A stretch of 64,000 bases of DNA. Source: Gammaproteobacteria bacterium (GTDB lineage: Bacteria > Pseudomonadota > Gammaproteobacteria > UBA4575). This document shows positions 1 to 8,848 of the stretch, one piece after another. The number at the start of each line of letters is the position of its first letter. Position 1 is the first letter of the stretch. The stretch is taken from the NCBI GenBank assembly GCA_014075255.1, contig CP046178.1:2312894-2376893 (forward strand), read 5' to 3'. The notes beneath the pieces were generated by a model, which saw only the letters and a list, made by a program, of their open reading frames with translations, did no database searches and was not told the DNA's origin. The position numbers were made by a program, and so were the translations under genes.

Positions 1-1
1 T

Positions 2-835
2 ATGTTGGTGAAGCTGTTGCAAAAAGATACTGAAATTAAAGATGCAAACGATGCAAAGCAATTGGCAGTAAGTGCAGCGCAAATTGAATTCGATAATGTT
101 TCGTTTTCATATAACCAAGATCGCGAAATTTTACGTAATGTTTCCATCGCTATTCCTTCGGGACATAAAGTAGCCGTAGTCGGCGCCTCGGGTGCGGGTA
201 AGTCGACCGTCGCACGTTTGCTGTTTCGTTTTTATGATGTGACTGAGGGTGCAGTACGAATTGATGGTCAGGATCTGCGCGAATGCACGCAACAAAGTCT
301 GCATGAAAACATTGCCGTCGTTCCACAAGACACCGTGCTATTTAATGAGAGCATCTTTTTCAATATCCAGTACGCTAAACCCGGTGCGAGCAAAGAAGAG
401 ATTGAACAGGCTGCGAGGCTGGCCAATATCCATGACTTTATTGAACAGCTTCCACAACAGTATGAAACCATTGTCGGTGAACGTGGCCTGAAGCTTTCAG
501 GTGGTGAAAAGCAACGCGTTGCGATTGCGCGTGCGGTATTGAAAAATCCAAGGATTGTTATTTTTGACGAAGCGACTTCCAGCTTGGATTCGCAATCGGA
601 AAGTATGATTTTGAATGCCATGCAAGAGGTCACCCAAGGGGTCACTACCCTGGTGATTGCGCACCGTCTTTCAACTATTGTTGATGCCGATAGTATCTAT
701 GTGTTTGACCATGGGCAGGTAGTGGAAACGGGTAGCCATCGTGAGCTGCTAGCGCAACAGGGTATTTATGCCAATATGTGGGCGCTACAACAGGAAGAAC
801 GTGCCGCGGAAAAAGCTGTCGAATCAGAAGTTTAA
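2..835 (+). CDS. ABC exporter, C-terminal ATPase part (left-truncated)
   Basis: This is the nucleotide-binding end of a fused membrane-plus-ATPase exporter of the ATM1/HMT1 or MsbA type. Visible motifs are Walker A GASGAGKST (residues 61-69 of the visible part), the Q-loop VVPQD, the signature LSGGE (165-169), Walker B IVIFDE (185-190) and the switch histidine in IAHRLST. The window begins inside the gene, so the first Met shown is internal and the membrane domain lies to the left. The form and the acidic/Ala-rich C-terminal tail fit heavy-metal, glutathione-conjugate or lipid exporters; substrate cannot be read from this part. Confidence 0.9.
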   Translation: MLVKLLQKDTEIKDANDAKQLAVSAAQIEFDNVSFSYNQDREILRNVSIAIPSGHKVAVVGASGAGKSTVARLLFRFYDVTEGAVRIDGQDLRECTQQSLHENIAVVPQDTVLFNESIFFNIQYAKPGASKEEIEQAARLANIHDFIEQLPQQYETIVGERGLKLSGGEKQRVAIARAVLKNPRIVIFDEATSSLDSQSESMILNAMQEVTQGVTTLVIAHRLSTIVDADSIYVFDHGQVVETGSHRELLAQQGIYANMWALQQEERAAEKAVESEV

Positions 836-890
836 GTGATACCGAGAATGGAATTAGTATGAGACATTTTTGCAAAGTACAATATTAATT

Positions 891-1280
891 ATGAGCCAAA
901 ATATGAGCGACTCTAAAAATCCTTCAGAAGCTGTCATAAAAGAACAAGTACTGCACGCTGATTTAGCCGACCACGGTGGTTGCGCAAATTCAGAGCCGTT
1001 TGCGTTGCGAGTGATAGGTGACAGTATGGAGCCTGAATTCAAAGATGGCTGTATTATTATTATCGATTCAGCTGCGGCTGTAGAGAGCGGTAGTTATGTG
1101 CTGGCAATGGTAAATGAAGAATATATTTTTCGCCAATTCATTGTTGAAGATGATCGCTATTATCTGCGCGCACTCAAACAGGGCTATGAAGAAATATCAC
1201 TTTCGAATAGGGATGCAGTGCGAGGCGTTATTGTTCAACGTGCGGGTACACGTCGTAAAGATCACAAACACTATACTTAA
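891..1280 (+). CDS. Short S24/LexA-like protein without HTH domain
   Basis: A 129-aa protein made almost only of the LexA/UmuD-type S24 fold. The nucleophile motif GDSMEPEF (Ser45) is clear and is followed by the DGCIIIID beta-strand segment. At the place where LexA and UmuD carry the catalytic Lys (UmuD TVKKL) this protein reads YIFRQF, so the Ser-Lys dyad seems incomplete. There is no N-terminal DNA-binding domain. ATG at 891 was preferred to a TTG at 870. It lies 55 bp after the ABC exporter and may be cotranscribed. Role unknown; a sensor or adaptor is as likely as a protease. Confidence 0.75.
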   Translation: MSQNMSDSKNPSEAVIKEQVLHADLADHGGCANSEPFALRVIGDSMEPEFKDGCIIIIDSAAAVESGSYVLAMVNEEYIFRQFIVEDDRYYLRALKQGYEEISLSNRDAVRGVIVQRAGTRRKDHKHYT

Positions 1281-1782
1281 GTAATACCTCTGATTTACTT
1301 TATTAGATTTAGTTCATAAGTCTTTTTTCGCGTCTAAGCTCCAAGTTATTCCTCCTCTGTTTGTCGTTTATTCCATTGCTTCCACCTTTTGTCGTGAAGA
1401 TGTCGTTCACCTGTAATATTTTATTAACTTTCTGTGTATAGTCTGCGCCCCGTTACTTAAAGGATAAGCCAAAAGTGTTGGGCTTAAGAATTTAAGTATC
1501 TATATATTCAATATGCCGATGATAAACGACTGGTGATTGAAACTAGAACCGAGTTGTCTCGTAGCAGTTTAAAAAATGCTTAAGTAATGATGCTAATTGA
1601 CGATAAAGGTGTAGTTAAATCTTAGGATTATAAGAATATCGATTATTACGAATAAAAAAGATTCATATCGATAAATTGAACTTGAAGTGATTGGCTCCGT
1701 CTAACTAACATAAGTACTGAAAAAATAATTTTTAACGATATTATTAATTTAACCCATAATTTTAAAATAGAGGAACATTACC
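1281..1782. other. Intergenic stretch without a convincing gene
   Basis: About 500 bp of AT-rich sequence between the S24-type gene and a 36-aa microprotein. A short imperfect hairpin lies near 1468-1487 (AAGCC..GGGCTT). I saw no tRNA fold and no reading frame with a good ribosome binding site. It may carry the promoter and a long leader of the microprotein gene at 1783. Confidence 0.4.
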
Positions 1783-1893
1783 ATGACTAGCTGCGTAGAG
1801 AATGCCTTTGCATACAATGTATTGATGCCTGATGTGTTGTTATTTGTAGTAGGAATATCGACTGTATTTGGCTTAATGCTTTTAATTTTTTAA
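1783..1893 (+). CDS. 36-aa single-span membrane microprotein
   Basis: ATG preceded by GAGGAAC at good spacing. The product starts MTSCVENAFAYN and ends in a hydrophobic helix (about residues 16-36). A strong rho-independent terminator follows 48 bp downstream, so this is a complete monocistronic unit. No family recognised. It resembles in form the microproteins at 18651 and 37649 in this window. Confidence 0.5.
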   Translation: MTSCVENAFAYNVLMPDVLLFVVGISTVFGLMLLIF

Positions 1894-1941
1894 TACATAC
1901 CGATTTTATACGTAGATATTTCTCCCCTTAGTTGCGTAACT

Positions 1942-1969
1942 AGCCCCGTCTTTTAGCGGGGCTTTTTTA
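1942..1969 (+). terminator. Rho-independent terminator
   Basis: Perfect 7-bp stem AGCCCCG / CGGGGCT (1942-1948 with 1957-1963), 8-nt loop, followed by a run of six T. It closes the microprotein transcript. Confidence 0.85.
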
Positions 1970-1992
1970 TTCTTAAAATAAATGATGTACGA

Positions 1993-2083
1993 CCGCCATG
2001 GAAGGCGGAAGTGCAGAAAATGCAGGAGCAATTTTCTGCCAGGGATGTAATTGTATCCCGGTAACGCAGGAGCGGCTACCGGG
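1993..2083. ncRNA. Three consecutive hairpins with GGA in each loop (repeat or CsrB-like RNA)
   Basis: Hairpin 1: CCGCC/GGCGG at 1993-2008 with loop ATGGAA. Hairpin 2: GCAGAAAA/TTTTCTGC at 2013-2039. Hairpin 3: CCCGGTA/TACCGGG at 2057-2083. Loops 2 and 3 both contain the octamer GCAGGAGC, and all three loops contain GGA. GGA in hairpin loops is the CsrA/RsmE binding signature of CsrB/RsmZ RNAs. Equally possible is a REP-like dispersed element: from memory, sequences of the type CCATGGAtGGCGG...TGCAGGAGCA are repeated in other gammaproteobacterial genomes. No promoter or T-run terminator was recognised. A fourth inverted repeat (GCTAATT/AATTAGC) lies at 2139-2166. Confidence 0.35.
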
Positions 2084-2183
2084 GTTGTAAAAGATTAGCG
2101 TTAAGCTGAAAAATGGAAAGATTTCCGGGCTTGTTAAGGCTAATTGTTATTTTGAAAATAATTAGCGTAGCTGCGATTGCCGG

Positions 2184-3854
2184 CTAGTTATAATCTTCAT
2201 ACAGCGAGATTAGAAAAAGTGTTAAGGGAATAACATCTTTTGGTTTGATATCAATTTTAGCAATATCTTCATCTGGGTTTCTAAATTGTTCGTTACGAGT
2301 ATTGATCGAAGCGGCTAGATAAAACCCTACTACTGCATGTAGATCGCTGATTTGACCGTTATGCATATAGGGTGCAGAGTGTCCTAAGTCTCGCAAGCTT
2401 GGTGTTTTGAAGCTTGCCAAGCTACGTGATAGTGCATCATCTCTTGATTTGCACACTACTTCTCCATTCTTTATGCATATTAAGTTGTAAATACTTTCTT
2501 GGGGAAGCGGGTAGTCTGTATTAAAGAAAATATTCCATGTACCTAAATCTGTATAAGCGAGGTGTTCTTGTGATGCGGGCCTTCTAAATATTCCTTTTCG
2601 TTTAGGATTCTTCTCGTTGGCTGGTAAGAATACATTTGGATTCTTTTCACGTTGACTGAGTGAAGGGATATTTAATGCGGCAAATTTACCAAATCCATGG
2701 ATGTTGTCATACTCGATTTGTGAAATGCCAATATTATGTAATCCAAAGTCTGTAAAGTGTGGAGCAGCATGGCATGCAATACAGTTGCCTGTGCCAATAT
2801 TATCTTCCGGATCTTGATTGAAAAAAGCCTCTAGACCTGCTAGTTCTTCTTCCATAAATTTATAATCCGGATCATGAGTTATAAATTTACCATCTTCAGT
2901 GTTTGGGTTTTTTTCTACAAATTTAAGTTTGTTGTTTTTCTTTAATGACTCTATTTCTGTAAGCAATCTCTTGCTATAGACTAAATCCGTTTCGTTTTCA
3001 TTTGCTTGGGTTGGGAGGTTGTTAATCTTTAAAAACACATCATAAGGAGAAAAAATTTCTTCATCACTTGCAAAGGTTAGATCCTCAGTATAGGCAGCTA
3101 TTAAATTGACAACGCCAGCATACATTTCATCACATGATGCTTTGTTAATATTTACTCTGTATTGTTCTGGCAGTAAAAATTCTTGATCAACTGGAGTGGT
3201 ATTACGGGTTACCCCAGAAAACATTTCTGTATAGGAAAGCCCACCAAATTCTTTTGCTAATTCATCTTCACCGTTATCTTCTTTTAAAATTCGGCAAACA
3301 TGGTTAATGGCGAGTTGTTTTTCACCTGGTATCCAACCAAAATTTCTACCTGCCAATGTGTCGACAATTAGCTGTCTTAAGCTGGAGAATTCTCCGTCTG
3401 AATGTAATAGAAAATTATTACGTGCAATCGATGCGTCTACTAAAATAGGAGAGTTTCTAACAACAGTAGTTTGCTTGTCTTCGCGTGCTGGGACCGGGCT
3501 GCGTGCTGCAAAATCTGCGTAAGCGCGCATACCGAGTTCTGATTGTTCTATATGTTCATCAACCATATGACAGGTGCGGCAGTTTATGGACTGTCCTGCA
3601 TAGGGGCTATTGGTAAATGGAATTTGATAAGGCGGTAGCCCAAAAAAGCGTACGGTTTTGCTTAAGACTGGATCGCCTTTCGGCATGGGTTTGTTTGTTG
3701 TTCCGCCGTTTTCAAGATACTGATAAAAAAATTGTGCAAATCTTGTTTCTATAAATAGTCGTTCACCGTTTACTATTTCTGGCGGATCCAATTCTTCTGC
3801 ATGAAGGATTGCAGTCGTTAAACATAGAAGGGTGGTTATGAAGAGGTATTTCAT
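2184..3854 (-). CDS. Secreted di-haem cytochrome c peroxidase/MauG-family protein
   Basis: A 556-aa protein with a signal peptide (cut near LHA-EE, residue 19) and two c-type haem motifs, CRTCH (92-96) and CIACH (358-362), in the arrangement of the bacterial CCP/MauG family. The C-terminal SLRDLGHSAPYMHNGQ segment is typical of the second haem domain. It is longer than classical CCP (about 330-350 aa), with an insert between the haems. It acts in the periplasm, reducing peroxide or oxidising a partner. A Fur-like box sits 14 bp before the start codon, suggesting iron control. No methylamine dehydrogenase genes are nearby, so a true MauG role is unsupported. Confidence 0.85.
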   Translation of the reverse strand: MKYLFITTLLCLTTAILHAEELDPPEIVNGERLFIETRFAQFFYQYLENGGTTNKPMPKGDPVLSKTVRFFGLPPYQIPFTNSPYAGQSINCRTCHMVDEHIEQSELGMRAYADFAARSPVPAREDKQTTVVRNSPILVDASIARNNFLLHSDGEFSSLRQLIVDTLAGRNFGWIPGEKQLAINHVCRILKEDNGEDELAKEFGGLSYTEMFSGVTRNTTPVDQEFLLPEQYRVNINKASCDEMYAGVVNLIAAYTEDLTFASDEEIFSPYDVFLKINNLPTQANENETDLVYSKRLLTEIESLKKNNKLKFVEKNPNTEDGKFITHDPDYKFMEEELAGLEAFFNQDPEDNIGTGNCIACHAAPHFTDFGLHNIGISQIEYDNIHGFGKFAALNIPSLSQREKNPNVFLPANEKNPKRKGIFRRPASQEHLAYTDLGTWNIFFNTDYPLPQESIYNLICIKNGEVVCKSRDDALSRSLASFKTPSLRDLGHSAPYMHNGQISDLHAVVGFYLAASINTRNEQFRNPDEDIAKIDIKPKDVIPLTLFLISLYEDYN

Positions 3855-3867
3855 ATGTATTCTAAAT

Positions 3868-3886
3868 AATAATGATTATCATTTAT
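3868..3886. promoter_or_regulatory. Fur-box-like operator upstream of the di-haem peroxidase
   Basis: The 19-mer AATAATGATTATCATTTAT matches the classical Fur consensus at about 14 of 19 positions with the central ATGATNATCAT intact. It lies 14-32 bp upstream of the minus-strand start at 3854, where an operator would block transcription. Recognised by eye only. Confidence 0.6.
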
Positions 3887-4023
3887 ATTTAAATATTCTT
3901 TTAGGCATAGTGATTATTTTAGATGATAAAACCTGCTGAATAACACTAATTAATATAAGGGATTTGACTGAAAACTTATTTCTTAAAAATTTAGATAAAT
4001 CCTTTTGCAAATGAGTTTGAAGA

Positions 4024-4359
4024 TTACTTAATGAACCATATACCTAACACTATTAGACATAGCGCAGCCATTTTTTGCAGATTTATTTCGCCATTTGCAA
4101 AGATGACAGAAAACACAAAAGACACCAATAACCCTATGGAAATTACGACGGTAATTGCGAAAGGGGAACTTTTATAGGCGTAGAAAGTGGCTACTCCAAA
4201 TCCGGCACTACCAATAATAATTAACAGAAAATTTATAGGATCTCTAACAAGAGAGAAAGCCGCTTGATAGACTGATTCGGCTTGTCCGGTTCGTAAGCCG
4301 AATACTGAAAATAAAGTATAGGATGTAATAGTTGCTAATATTGCAAGAAACCAGTTCAT
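4024..4359 (-). CDS. Four-helix membrane protein, SMR/EamA-half-like
   Basis: A 111-aa protein from ATG at 4359, which has a good AAAGGA ribosome site; an upstream start at 4383 lacks one. Four hydrophobic helices fill the chain (about residues 2-20, 35-53, 58-78, 88-110), like small multidrug resistance proteins or half of an EamA transporter. No catalytic or binding residues can be named. It is divergent from the CBU_0592-like gene. Confidence 0.6.
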   Translation of the reverse strand: MNWFLAILATITSYTLFSVFGLRTGQAESVYQAAFSLVRDPINFLLIIIGSAGFGVATFYAYKSSPFAITVVISIGLLVSFVFSVIFANGEINLQKMAALCLIVLGIWFIK

Positions 4360-4434
4360 AATTTTTCCTTTCAGACAAATCAAATAGCAGTATGGTATTT
4401 GATTTTATATGGATTGAGCACAGAGAACTTAAAT

Positions 4435-4686
4435 ATGAATTATCAATGGCATGATTTTTTGGGCAATATTGGTGTTGCCTTAATGGTGGGTATGTATTTG
4501 CTTTTGCAAATGGAACGTATTGAATTCTCTAGTTATAAATACTCATTATTCAATGCGCTTGGGGCTTTTCTCGTGGTTGTATCTCTGATGTACGAATTCA
4601 ATATGTCCGCATTTGTCATTGAAGGCTTTTGGGTTGTGATTAGTCTATATGGACTAATTAGGCAGTGGCGATTGAGAAGAAGCTAA
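4435..4686 (+). CDS. CBU_0592-like small membrane protein
   Basis: An 83-aa protein from ATG 4435 (MNYQWHDFLGNIG); a TTG at 4399 is an alternative start without support. Three hydrophobic helices and the pattern GxxGVxLMVGxYLLLQ ... YSLFNALGAFLVVxSL ... IEGFWVVISLYGL match, from memory, the conserved CBU_0592 family of proteobacterial membrane proteins of unknown function. Confidence 0.65.
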   Translation: MNYQWHDFLGNIGVALMVGMYLLLQMERIEFSSYKYSLFNALGAFLVVVSLMYEFNMSAFVIEGFWVVISLYGLIRQWRLRRS

Positions 4687-4781
4687 TTCTCTGAAGTGCG
4701 ATGAATTGCAGCTGGCAGCTTTATATCAGCACATTAAGATTCCCAATATTTAGTCTCTTTATTATAAGGAGATTACTCACT

Positions 4782-4865
4782 ATGTGGTACGTCCTAAGTG
4801 CAATTGCCGAACTACCCATCGACGGCCATATTTGTTTATTAAATCAAGCCTATAAAGGCTTTTAG
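4782..4865 (+). CDS. Possible 27-aa microprotein
   Basis: ATG preceded by AAGGAG at 10-bp spacing and followed by 27 codons ending in TAG. The end overlaps a small hairpin AAGCCT/AGGCTT followed by TTT, which could be a weak terminator. The peptide has a mildly hydrophobic start and no known motif. The only support is the ribosome site. Confidence 0.2.
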   Translation: MWYVLSAIAELPIDGHICLLNQAYKGF

Positions 4866-4898
4866 ATTAATATTTTCTAAGAATTCATACGTATATAT

Positions 4899-6242
4899 AT
4901 GGGTATTCCCAAGCATTCAAAATACTTAATCATTGGCGCTGGCATACATGGGCTGAGCACTGCCTATCATTTGGCATTGCAGTTAAAAGCAAATGGGCAA
5001 GGTAGTGGTAAAGATATACTTGTGGTTGATAAAAGTGGAATAGCCGCAGGTGCCACCGGCATTGCATGTGGTGTTATTCGAAATAATTACTTTCAACCCG
5101 CCATGCGTGAATTAATGGCGCACAGTGTAAATGTATGGGATAGCGATCCTGAAACCTATAGTTATCATCCTGTAGGGTATATGCAGATTAGTCCGGAAGT
5201 GATGCATGAAAATGTTGCAAGCATTGCAAAACAACAAAAAGAAATTGGTTATGAGTCCGTATTCATAGAGGGAGAAAGCGATAGCATGAAATACATGCAA
5301 GGTCTTTTTCACGATTGGCAAGCCAAAGAGATTACCTCCGTATTGCACGAAAAACGTGGCGGTTATGCGAACAATGTTAAATCAATGCAAGGATTAGCTT
5401 CTAAGGTAGAAGCGCAAGGCGTTCAGATTATAAGCGACGTCACGGTTACGGGTTTCCAGTATGCAAATGAAAGTGACAGTATTAAAGCAGTAGAAACAAA
5501 CCAGGGCACTATTGAATGTGATTACGTTGTTATTGGTGCCGGGCCATGGGTGAAAACATTCTGGGACATGTTGGAGCTACCAAAAACGGTAAGTATTAAA
5601 CAACCAGATGGGAAAATAGTGAATGATGTTCCCATGTGGATTTATTGGTCATTACAAGAGGGTACTTTGGGTGTCGACCCTGATATTCAAAAAACCAACG
5701 ATGGTGGATTCCCACCCGTTGTGCACGTGGATTCAGTAGCGCCCCTTTATTCAGATAAAACAGGTGATTTAATTACCAATAAGATGTGGGGAATTTATTA
5801 CAAACCTGATTTTAATTTTGGCGGCATACAAGGTGGTGCGGCTCCATTTAGAGTCAATGAAGATCCTAATAAAGTTGACATTGATCCCTACGGTTCTGAG
5901 TCACCGCATTACATTGTGGATGATGATTTTGTAGAGATGTGGGTATCGGCACTTGCGCATTGTCAAAAACGCTTCGAAGGAACATTACCACAGTATAAGC
6001 GTGAACCCTCCGGCGGCTTAGGATGTTTTACCCCCGATAGTTTTCCAGTGTTTGATGTATTCAAAGACAATTGTTACATCATTGCTGATTCAAATCATGG
6101 TTATAAGATGTTGGGTATTGGCCAATTGGTTGCAGAAGAAATATGCGGAACTACATCTTCATTGTTGGAGCCATTCCGCTTTGCTCGTTATGCGCAAGGA
6201 AAATTACATCCGGTATCCAATAGCCCATATCCGTGGAGTTGA
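4899..6242 (+). CDS. FAD-dependent amine oxidoreductase (DAO / sarcosine oxidase beta-like)
   Basis: A 447-aa flavoprotein of the DAO superfamily. The FAD dinucleotide fold is at the N-terminus (YLIIGAGIHGLSTAYHLA), with AAGATGIACGVIRN next and VVIGAGPWVK mid-chain; the C-terminal part reads REPSGGLGCFTPDSFPVFD and ADSNHGYKMLGIG, typical of sarcosine oxidase beta and N-methyl amino acid oxidases. It precedes the GMAS-like gene by 160 bp in the same direction. I infer oxidation of an N-methylated amino acid, possibly N-methylglutamate, releasing a one-carbon unit. It lacks the partner subunits (SoxA, SoxD, SoxG / MgdBCD) in this window, so the substrate is open. Confidence 0.75.
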   Translation: MGIPKHSKYLIIGAGIHGLSTAYHLALQLKANGQGSGKDILVVDKSGIAAGATGIACGVIRNNYFQPAMRELMAHSVNVWDSDPETYSYHPVGYMQISPEVMHENVASIAKQQKEIGYESVFIEGESDSMKYMQGLFHDWQAKEITSVLHEKRGGYANNVKSMQGLASKVEAQGVQIISDVTVTGFQYANESDSIKAVETNQGTIECDYVVIGAGPWVKTFWDMLELPKTVSIKQPDGKIVNDVPMWIYWSLQEGTLGVDPDIQKTNDGGFPPVVHVDSVAPLYSDKTGDLITNKMWGIYYKPDFNFGGIQGGAAPFRVNEDPNKVDIDPYGSESPHYIVDDDFVEMWVSALAHCQKRFEGTLPQYKREPSGGLGCFTPDSFPVFDVFKDNCYIIADSNHGYKMLGIGQLVAEEICGTTSSLLEPFRFARYAQGKLHPVSNSPYPWS

Positions 6243-6401
6243 TATAAGAGGGATAAGTGAGTTTGTTTTGTTGGCAATATAATTTAGTACAACACAGTTA
6301 TGAGTGTAAGTATGGAAAGTTAGTATAAATAAGGATCTTAGCTTAATCGTTCTTATTAAAAGTAAGGGCGGAATAATTAAAAAAGTAGTGAGGAGTCCAA
6401 A

Positions 6402-7883
6402 ATGACACAAGATAGTACAGACCTAGAACAACATGTGAATGCACCCGGGCGAGATGATCTGGTTAAACAGGTTAGAGAAAAAATAAATGAAACCGGAGTC
6501 GACTATATTTATTACCAGTTTATATCGGTCTCGGGCCGAATTATGGGTAAAGGTATTCCTTCGGCACACTGGGAGCGTCTTGCTAAAACAGGATTTCAAC
6601 TGGTTTATGGATCGACGGCCAACCTTTTTGTCGATCGTCACGGACAATATATTGGCTACGGGCCTGAGTCATCGGAACTTGTGGGTATTCCTGATCCGGA
6701 AACCTTTATGCAATTACCCTGGGACAAACGCGTCGGTCGTGTGTACTGCACCCTGTTTCGTAACCGCGAAGAACGCGAGAATCCAGGTGGCGCACTGTCT
6801 TCGGATTGCCGCGGTAACTTACGTCGTATTCATCAGGAATTTGAAGACAAACATGGCCTGAATATGCGTTGCGGAACTGAGCCGGAAATGATGTGGCTCA
6901 AACGTGGAGCTGACGGTAAACCAGACGGTGGTGTCACCAAACCATTCTGTTATCACATCGACCAGTTTGAAGAATTGCGTCCCACGTTTATGAAGGTGAT
7001 TGAGTACGCTCAACAAATGGGTCTTGATATTATTCAGGGAGACCACGAAGACGCACCCGGTCAGCTTGAATTGAACACACAATACGATCTCGTATTACGT
7101 AACGCAGATCGTCTAACTACTTATCGTCAAATCTGTGCACAAGTCGCACGTGAAGACAATTTAATTGCGTGCTTTATGCCGAAGCCATTTATGGGCGTTG
7201 CCGCATCGGGTTGTCACCACAATATGTCGCTATGGCGCGGAGGTGAAGATGTTGTGAATAATCTTGGTTTTGATTCCTTAGCTGGTATGGAAGGTTCATT
7301 TACTTACCGCGAGGGTGGTGAAAACACCTTCATGCCTGATCCATCCATTGATGAGCGTGCGCCAGGTCCTATTGGCTTGCACTCCATTGGTGGTGTGATC
7401 AAACACCTGGGTGCCTTAACCTCAATCGGTTCGCCTTCAGTTAACTCGTATCGTCGTTTATGGGATACCGGTTTTTGGGCGCCCATTTTTGCAGATTGGG
7501 GATATCAAAATAGAACTTGTGCGTTGCGTGTTTCAGCACCAGGTCGTTTTGAATATCGCTCAGTAGATTCGATGGTGAATCCATACTTAATGGGCTCTGC
7601 ATTGTTGAAAGCCATGGACGATGGTATCGACAACAAACTGGATCCAGGCGAAGCCGAGGAACGCAACATCTATGAAGCGATCGAAGCGGGCAAGAAAGTT
7701 AAAAAATTACCCATGTCGCTCGGTGATGCTTTGGTAGAACTGGAGAAAGACGAAGTCATTAAATCCGCTCTGCCAGATGAAATGTATAGAGTTTATGAGC
7801 ATTACAAACGGGATGAATGGGAACGATTTAATCATACCGTTACTGAGTGGGATCTTGAAACTTATCTGGATGTCTTGCCGTAA
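6402..7883 (+). CDS. Glutamine synthetase family enzyme, gamma-glutamylmethylamide synthetase/GlnT-like
   Basis: A 493-aa ATP-dependent ligase with the glutamine synthetase fold: beta-grasp N-terminal domain (about 20-130) and catalytic domain with EPEMMWL, DHEDAPGQLELN and a PKPFMGVAASGCHHNMSL-type glutamate/ATP site, then NRTCALRVSAPGRFEYRSVDS. GSIII-like members of this group are GMAS (glutamate + methylamine to gamma-glutamylmethylamide) or GlnT. It is directly followed by the three N-methylglutamate-synthase-type genes, the usual gmaS-mgsABC arrangement. An AGGAG site precedes the ATG. True methylamine specificity needs assay; ammonia as substrate is the alternative. Confidence 0.8.
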   Translation: MTQDSTDLEQHVNAPGRDDLVKQVREKINETGVDYIYYQFISVSGRIMGKGIPSAHWERLAKTGFQLVYGSTANLFVDRHGQYIGYGPESSELVGIPDPETFMQLPWDKRVGRVYCTLFRNREERENPGGALSSDCRGNLRRIHQEFEDKHGLNMRCGTEPEMMWLKRGADGKPDGGVTKPFCYHIDQFEELRPTFMKVIEYAQQMGLDIIQGDHEDAPGQLELNTQYDLVLRNADRLTTYRQICAQVAREDNLIACFMPKPFMGVAASGCHHNMSLWRGGEDVVNNLGFDSLAGMEGSFTYREGGENTFMPDPSIDERAPGPIGLHSIGGVIKHLGALTSIGSPSVNSYRRLWDTGFWAPIFADWGYQNRTCALRVSAPGRFEYRSVDSMVNPYLMGSALLKAMDDGIDNKLDPGEAEERNIYEAIEAGKKVKKLPMSLGDALVELEKDEVIKSALPDEMYRVYEHYKRDEWERFNHTVTEWDLETYLDVLP

Positions 7884-7912
7884 CTTTGGCTGTAATTTTG
7901 GAGAAATAAATA

Positions 7913-8848
7913 ATGTGTGGAATAGCAGGACTTATCTGGAAAGGTAAGAGTTCGAATATTGGTTCAGAGATGACTTCAATGCTGCAAGCATTGAAGCATC
8001 GTGGACCAGACTCTACCGGTTATGCGTTGTATGGAAACGCTGATAAAAAACAATATGTAATGCGCTTCATCACCGCAGAACAAGAAGCCATGAAATCAGG
8101 TTTTGATATTCAAGCTGAAGTGGAAGCGCGTGAAGAAGCAGTAGAAGCACGCCTTAAAGAGTCGGGTGTGAAAATTAACGAGCAACACGCTGCAACAGAT
8201 TATTCCCACCGTTATACATTCAGTTTTGATGGAGATTTGCGTCGCTTGATTGACTACATTGAAGATATTGATGGCGTAGAAGTGCTGTCTGTTGGAAATG
8301 CTCTGGAATTAATTAAAGATCTCGGTGATGCTGAAACGGTTTCTGATCAATATAAATTAGATGGTTTTCAAGGTACGCATAGTATTGGTCATACGCGTAT
8401 GGCGACTGAATCCGATGTCGACATACGTTCTGCACATCCTTACTGGGCCTATCCGTTTTCGGATGTGTCGGTTGTGCACAATGGTCAGCTTACTAATTAC
8501 TGGACCAACCGACGTGCTTTAGAACGAGACGGTCACCGCTTTATGTCTAACTGTGATTCTGAATTGATTGCAGTATATCTTGCTAATCGTATCGACAAAG
8601 GTGATGACTTGGAAACCGCAATGAATAATTCGGTGGAATATTTAGATGGTGTGTTTTCTTATTTAGTTGCTACCAGTGACCAATTAGGTATGGCAAAAGA
8701 TGTAATGGCTGCCAAGCCAATGGTGATTTATGAAAGCGATGAGTTTGTGGGTTTAGCCTCAGAAGAAATTGCAATTCGCAGTATCTTCCCGCGCGAAATT
8801 GACACATTCGATCCTTATGAAGGGGAGGTACGAGTATGGCAAGCGTAG
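7913..8848 (+). CDS. Class II glutamine amidotransferase, MgsA/GlxB-like
   Basis: A 311-aa protein starting MCGIAGLIW: Cys2 is the N-terminal nucleophile of class II amidotransferases. HRGPDSTGYAL, GHTRMATES and VVHNGQLTNY are the glutamine-binding segments of GltB domain 1. An extra helical insert (about 55-140) separates the motifs. With the next two genes it reconstitutes a split glutamate-synthase large subunit, as in N-methylglutamate synthase MgsABC or rhizobial GlxBCD. It overlaps the next gene by 13 bp, which indicates translational coupling. Confidence 0.85.
   Translation: MCGIAGLIWKGKSSNIGSEMTSMLQALKHRGPDSTGYALYGNADKKQYVMRFITAEQEAMKSGFDIQAEVEAREEAVEARLKESGVKINEQHAATDYSHRYTFSFDGDLRRLIDYIEDIDGVEVLSVGNALELIKDLGDAETVSDQYKLDGFQGTHSIGHTRMATESDVDIRSAHPYWAYPFSDVSVVHNGQLTNYWTNRRALERDGHRFMSNCDSELIAVYLANRIDKGDDLETAMNNSVEYLDGVFSYLVATSDQLGMAKDVMAAKPMVIYESDEFVGLASEEIAIRSIFPREIDTFDPYEGEVRVWQA

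Noticed and set aside
268-645. 125-aa minus-strand ORF inside the ABC gene
   Set aside because: Shadow of the conserved ATPase; no promoter or ribosome site.
1281-1782. tRNA or known RNA gene
   Set aside because: No cloverleaf or T-loop (GGTTC) consensus seen in either strand; only weak hairpins.
2184-3854. True MauG of methylamine dehydrogenase
   Set aside because: No mauA/mauB or other mau genes; sequence fits the general CCP/MauG family and the organism seems to use the gmaS-type route.
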